A stretch of 64,000 nucleotides of DNA from Burkholderia paludis (GTDB lineage Bacteria > Pseudomonadota > Gammaproteobacteria > Burkholderiales > Burkholderiaceae): NCBI RefSeq assembly GCF_000732615.1, contig NZ_JPGL01000010.1, forward strand, positions 124,001 to 188,000. The letters are read 5' to 3'. Under the pieces are notes generated by a model, which was not told the DNA's origin, searched no databases, and was given only the letters and a program-made list of their open reading frames with translations. The number at the start of each line of letters is the position of its first letter. Positions within the stretch are counted from its first letter, which is position 1. Below, piece by piece: positions 63,360 through 64,000 of the stretch. The position numbers and the translations under genes were made by a program.

Positions 63360-63894
63360 GTCCGCTCCATTGTTCGAGTAAGGGCCGGTATGCGTCGTCG
63401 AGCGACAGGCCGGCGCCGAGCAGCACATGCTCGGCCACCTCGCGCGCCACGCCGCGGCCGCCGGCCGCGCGCGTGACATGATCGACGCGCGTCCGGACCA
63501 GGTGATGCGCATCGGCCGGCGCATACGACACGCCGACGCGCTCGATGACCGCGAGATCGTTCACGTCGTCGCCGACGTAGGCGATCTCGCGATCGTCGAT
63601 CTGCCGCCGCGCCTTGATGCCCGCATAGCAGGCCGCCTTGTCCTTGCAGCCGGTCACGAGCACGTCCATGCCGAGCTCGTGCGCCCGCCAGGTCAGCGCG
63701 CCGCTGTGCTTGCCCGACAGGATGCCGCTGCGGATGCCGTGCGCGCGCAGCAGCGCGATCGCCACGCCGTCGTGCGCGTGAAAGCGCTTCATGACCTCGC
63801 CTTCGGCCGTCACGTGCAGCAGGCCGTCGGTCAGGACGCCGTCGACATCGAACAGCACCAGCCGCACGGCCCCGCGATACGTCGCGCCGCTCAC
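63343..63894 (-). CDS. kdsC: Kdo-8-phosphate phosphatase (HAD-IIIC)
   Basis: 183 residues starting at GTG 63894. HAD motif [16 protein letters not shown] (Asp16, Asp18), motif [12 protein letters not shown], Lys in the third motif ([12 protein letters not shown]) and motif [18 protein letters not shown]. These define KdsC, which removes phosphate from Kdo-8-phosphate. It overlaps the stop of the kdsA gene upstream (GTGA) and the start of kdsB downstream. Confidence 0.94.
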   Translation of the reverse strand: MSGATYRGAVRLVLFDVDGVLTDGLLHVTAEGEVMKRFHAHDGVAIALLRAHGIRSGILSGKHSGALTWRAHELGMDVLVTGCKDKAACYAGIKARRQIDDREIAYVGDDVNDLAVIERVGVSYAPADAHHLVRTRVDHVTRAAGGRGVAREVAEHVLLGAGLSLDDAYRPLLEQWSGRDVIQ

Positions 63895-64000
63895 CGGATA
63901 TCGAGCGGCGGGAACCGCTTGACCAGGTCGTCCACCGCCTTGACCTGCTGCAGGAACGCGTCGAGCTGCGAGAGGGGCAGCGCGCTCGGGCCGTCGCAGC
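63891..64000 (-). CDS. kdsA: Kdo-8-phosphate synthase, C-terminal end (5' part beyond the window)
   Basis: The frame entering from the right edge reads [20 protein letters not shown] then [15 protein letters not shown] and stops at 63891. This is the highly conserved KdsA C-terminus (DGPxAxPLxxLxxxL...). KdsA condenses arabinose 5-phosphate with phosphoenolpyruvate. It heads the kdsA-kdsC-kdsB-kdsD order, overlapping kdsC by 4 bases. Confidence 0.85.
   Translation of the reverse strand, partial: CDGPSALPLSQLDAFLQQVKAVDDLVKRFPPLDIR

Noticed and set aside
1..64000. tRNA, rRNA and prophage genes
   Set aside because: No cloverleaf-like sequence, rRNA segment, phage structural gene or integrase was seen on either strand.

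Overview
The window is high-GC proteobacterial DNA. Gene content points to Burkholderia, probably a Burkholderia cepacia complex replicon: OmpC/PorB-type porin, H-NS-like protein with a GRGREPGW tail, NodT-type efflux lipoprotein, a caa3-type oxidase operon, and a double-length UvrA. This assignment is from recognition only; no database was searched.

Left part (1-8.1 kb) is an accessory, decaying region with lower GC than the rest. It holds a LysR regulator cut by the window edge, a methyltransferase, two broken small genes, an unknown 214-residue protein, a large lipoprotein, two tandem 3' scraps of IS66 transposase, a P-loop kinase-like protein and several small orphan proteins that resemble immunity-type ORFs.

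8.3-25.6 kb is metabolic and housekeeping: DEAD-box helicase RhlE, a solute-binding protein without signal peptide, a hydrolase-MATE-thiolase operon with a divergent TetR regulator and a palindromic operator, a symporter-aminotransferase operon with a divergent LysR regulator, and a 1967-residue tandem UvrA preceded by a near-perfect LexA (SOS) box.

25.8-34.9 kb carries a five-gene caa3-type cytochrome oxidase operon (two subunit III-like genes), small membrane and soluble hypothetical proteins, and an AT-richer, nearly gene-free stretch with two perfect short tandem arrays. 35-47.4 kb carries an orphan 7TMR-DISM histidine kinase with a strong terminator, a small secreted protein, and a complete MdtABC-type RND efflux operon with its outer-membrane lipoprotein, closed by a 17-bp terminator stem.

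49.2-64 kb is an envelope and polysaccharide region: a porin, two small unknown proteins, an overlapping pair of paralogues of the essential outer-membrane assembly proteins BamA and LptD, an H-NS-like protein and an orphan FlhD-like protein, then GalU, a PAP2 phosphatase, a Wzy-like polymerase and a secreted sialidase-fold protein. Facing these is a kdsA-kdsC-kdsB-kdsD operon that makes CMP-Kdo. Since the normal copies of bamA, lptD and kds genes sit in other conserved contexts, this looks like a second, dedicated set for a Kdo-containing surface polysaccharide. That is the most interesting system in the window.
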